Source: CALRBF01 sp964646465 (GTDB lineage Bacteria > Patescibacteriota > Minisyncoccia > SW-4-49-11). From it: a stretch of DNA of 6,455 bases. The translations under genes and the position numbers were made by a program. Under the pieces are notes generated by a model. That model did no database searches. It saw only the letters and a program-made list of their open reading frames with translations, and was not told where the DNA came from. The DNA lies in the NCBI GenBank assembly GCA_964646465.1, contig CAZYEN010000008.1, positions 1 to 6,455 on the forward strand, given 5' to 3'. How positions within the stretch are numbered: the stretch's first letter is position 1; every line of letters starts with the position of its first letter. This document shows positions 6,093-6,455 of this stretch, piece by piece.

Positions 6093-6455
6093 TTAAAAAA
6101 TCACGCATCTAAATCCACGAGAATTACTAGAAGATGTTGAAATATTAAGAAGTCCCATAGTGAATATACCGGCATTTATTGTATGCCCCCAGTTACCACC
6201 TCGAAGAAAAGTAAAGTTTACATCTCCATTAACTGTTCCTGAATAATATTGCCCCATATTTTGGCCACTATTCCAGATACTATTACTTGGCCTAGTTAGA
6301 TCATAACTCAATGTACCGTATGATCCACCTGTATTAAATACAGTCCAATTTTGAAAAAAATTTCCTGAGCTAGTATTAGGCTTGTTTTGTCCTTGTATTG
6401 TATCGTTTGTCCATTCCCATACATTTCCACTTAAATCCCAGATTACCTCTCCATT
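6093..6455 (-). CDS. FGE-sulfatase/C-type-lectin-fold protein, 5' end missing (last 120 residues)
   Basis: The frame is open from the right edge to a TAA at 6093-6095. Visible motifs are 'DLSGNVWEWT' (7-16), 'FLRGGNW' (83-89), 'AGIF' (95-98) and a terminal 'SRGFRCVIF' (112-120), all typical of the C-terminal part of the FGE-sulfatase (SUMF1) domain, which has a C-type-lectin fold. True formylglycine-generating enzymes carry two copper-binding cysteines shortly after RGGS; here His91 and Gly96 stand at about those places, so this protein probably does not make formylglycine. It is more likely a binding or surface protein, as is common for this fold in Patescibacteria, where it often forms the C-terminal domain of secreted proteins; the missing N-terminus would show any signal peptide. 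Asn and Ser are abundant. A TTG at 6309-6311 could be mistaken for a start, but the homology clearly continues upstream of it. Confidence 0.87.
   Translation of the reverse strand, partial: NGEVIWDLSGNVWEWTNDTIQGQNKPNTSSGNFFQNWTVFNTGGSYGTLSYDLTRPSNSIWNSGQNMGQYYSGTVNGDVNFTFLRGGNWGHTINAGIFTMGLLNISTSSSNSRGFRCVIF

Noticed and set aside
1..6455. CRISPR array, insertion sequence or toxin-antitoxin pair
   Set aside because: No spaced direct repeats, transposase motifs or terminal inverted repeats, and no small paired genes of that type were seen.

Overview
The window is strongly AT-rich bacterial DNA. Its gene content fits a small-genome member of the Candidate Phyla Radiation (Patescibacteria). 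The pointers are an FtsZ with the short 'MA-x-I-x-PEIETFAKI' start and a PAFIR-type tail, a shortened UvrC, a membrane-anchored Clp-like ATPase with a decayed first ATPase site, a FGE/C-type-lectin-fold protein ending in GFRCV, and almost no Shine-Dalgarno sequences. UGA appears to be a stop: it ends the 133-residue gene in an ATGA overlap and is never read through in frame. That argues against the UGA=Gly lineages (Absconditabacteria/Gracilibacteria). The lineage call is inference from protein features; no comparison was run.

Positions 1-3178 (minus strand) form a tight four-gene operon: a PspC-domain protein, a three-helix LiaF-like protein with an extracytoplasmic 'toast-rack' domain, a 133-residue membrane protein of unknown function, and a membrane-anchored Clp/ClpC-like AAA+ protein that runs off the left edge. 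The gaps are 15 bp, 1 bp and a 4-bp ATGA overlap. The genes look like one envelope-stress or membrane-protein-quality module, with no PspA, PspF or LiaRS gene visible.

Positions 3179-3272 hold overlapping divergent promoters for this operon and for uvrC. uvrC (3273-4538, plus) encodes both nuclease centres, the four-cysteine cluster and the UVR motif, but stops just after the catalytic histidine and lacks the C-terminal helix-hairpin-helix pair.

Positions 4556-4671 (minus) hold tRNA-Glu(CTC) with its own strong promoter. It faces uvrC with only 17 bp between them. ftsZ (4676-5860, minus) lies next, preceded by a small perfect hairpin just upstream of its likely start codon.

Positions 5903-6092 are AT-rich spacer with a possible ftsZ promoter. 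Positions 6093-6455 (minus) are the 3' end of a FGE-sulfatase/C-type-lectin-fold gene without the copper-binding cysteines of true formylglycine-generating enzymes. The codon pattern at its 3' end resembles the variable region of a diversity-generating retroelement target. No reverse transcriptase or template repeat is visible here.
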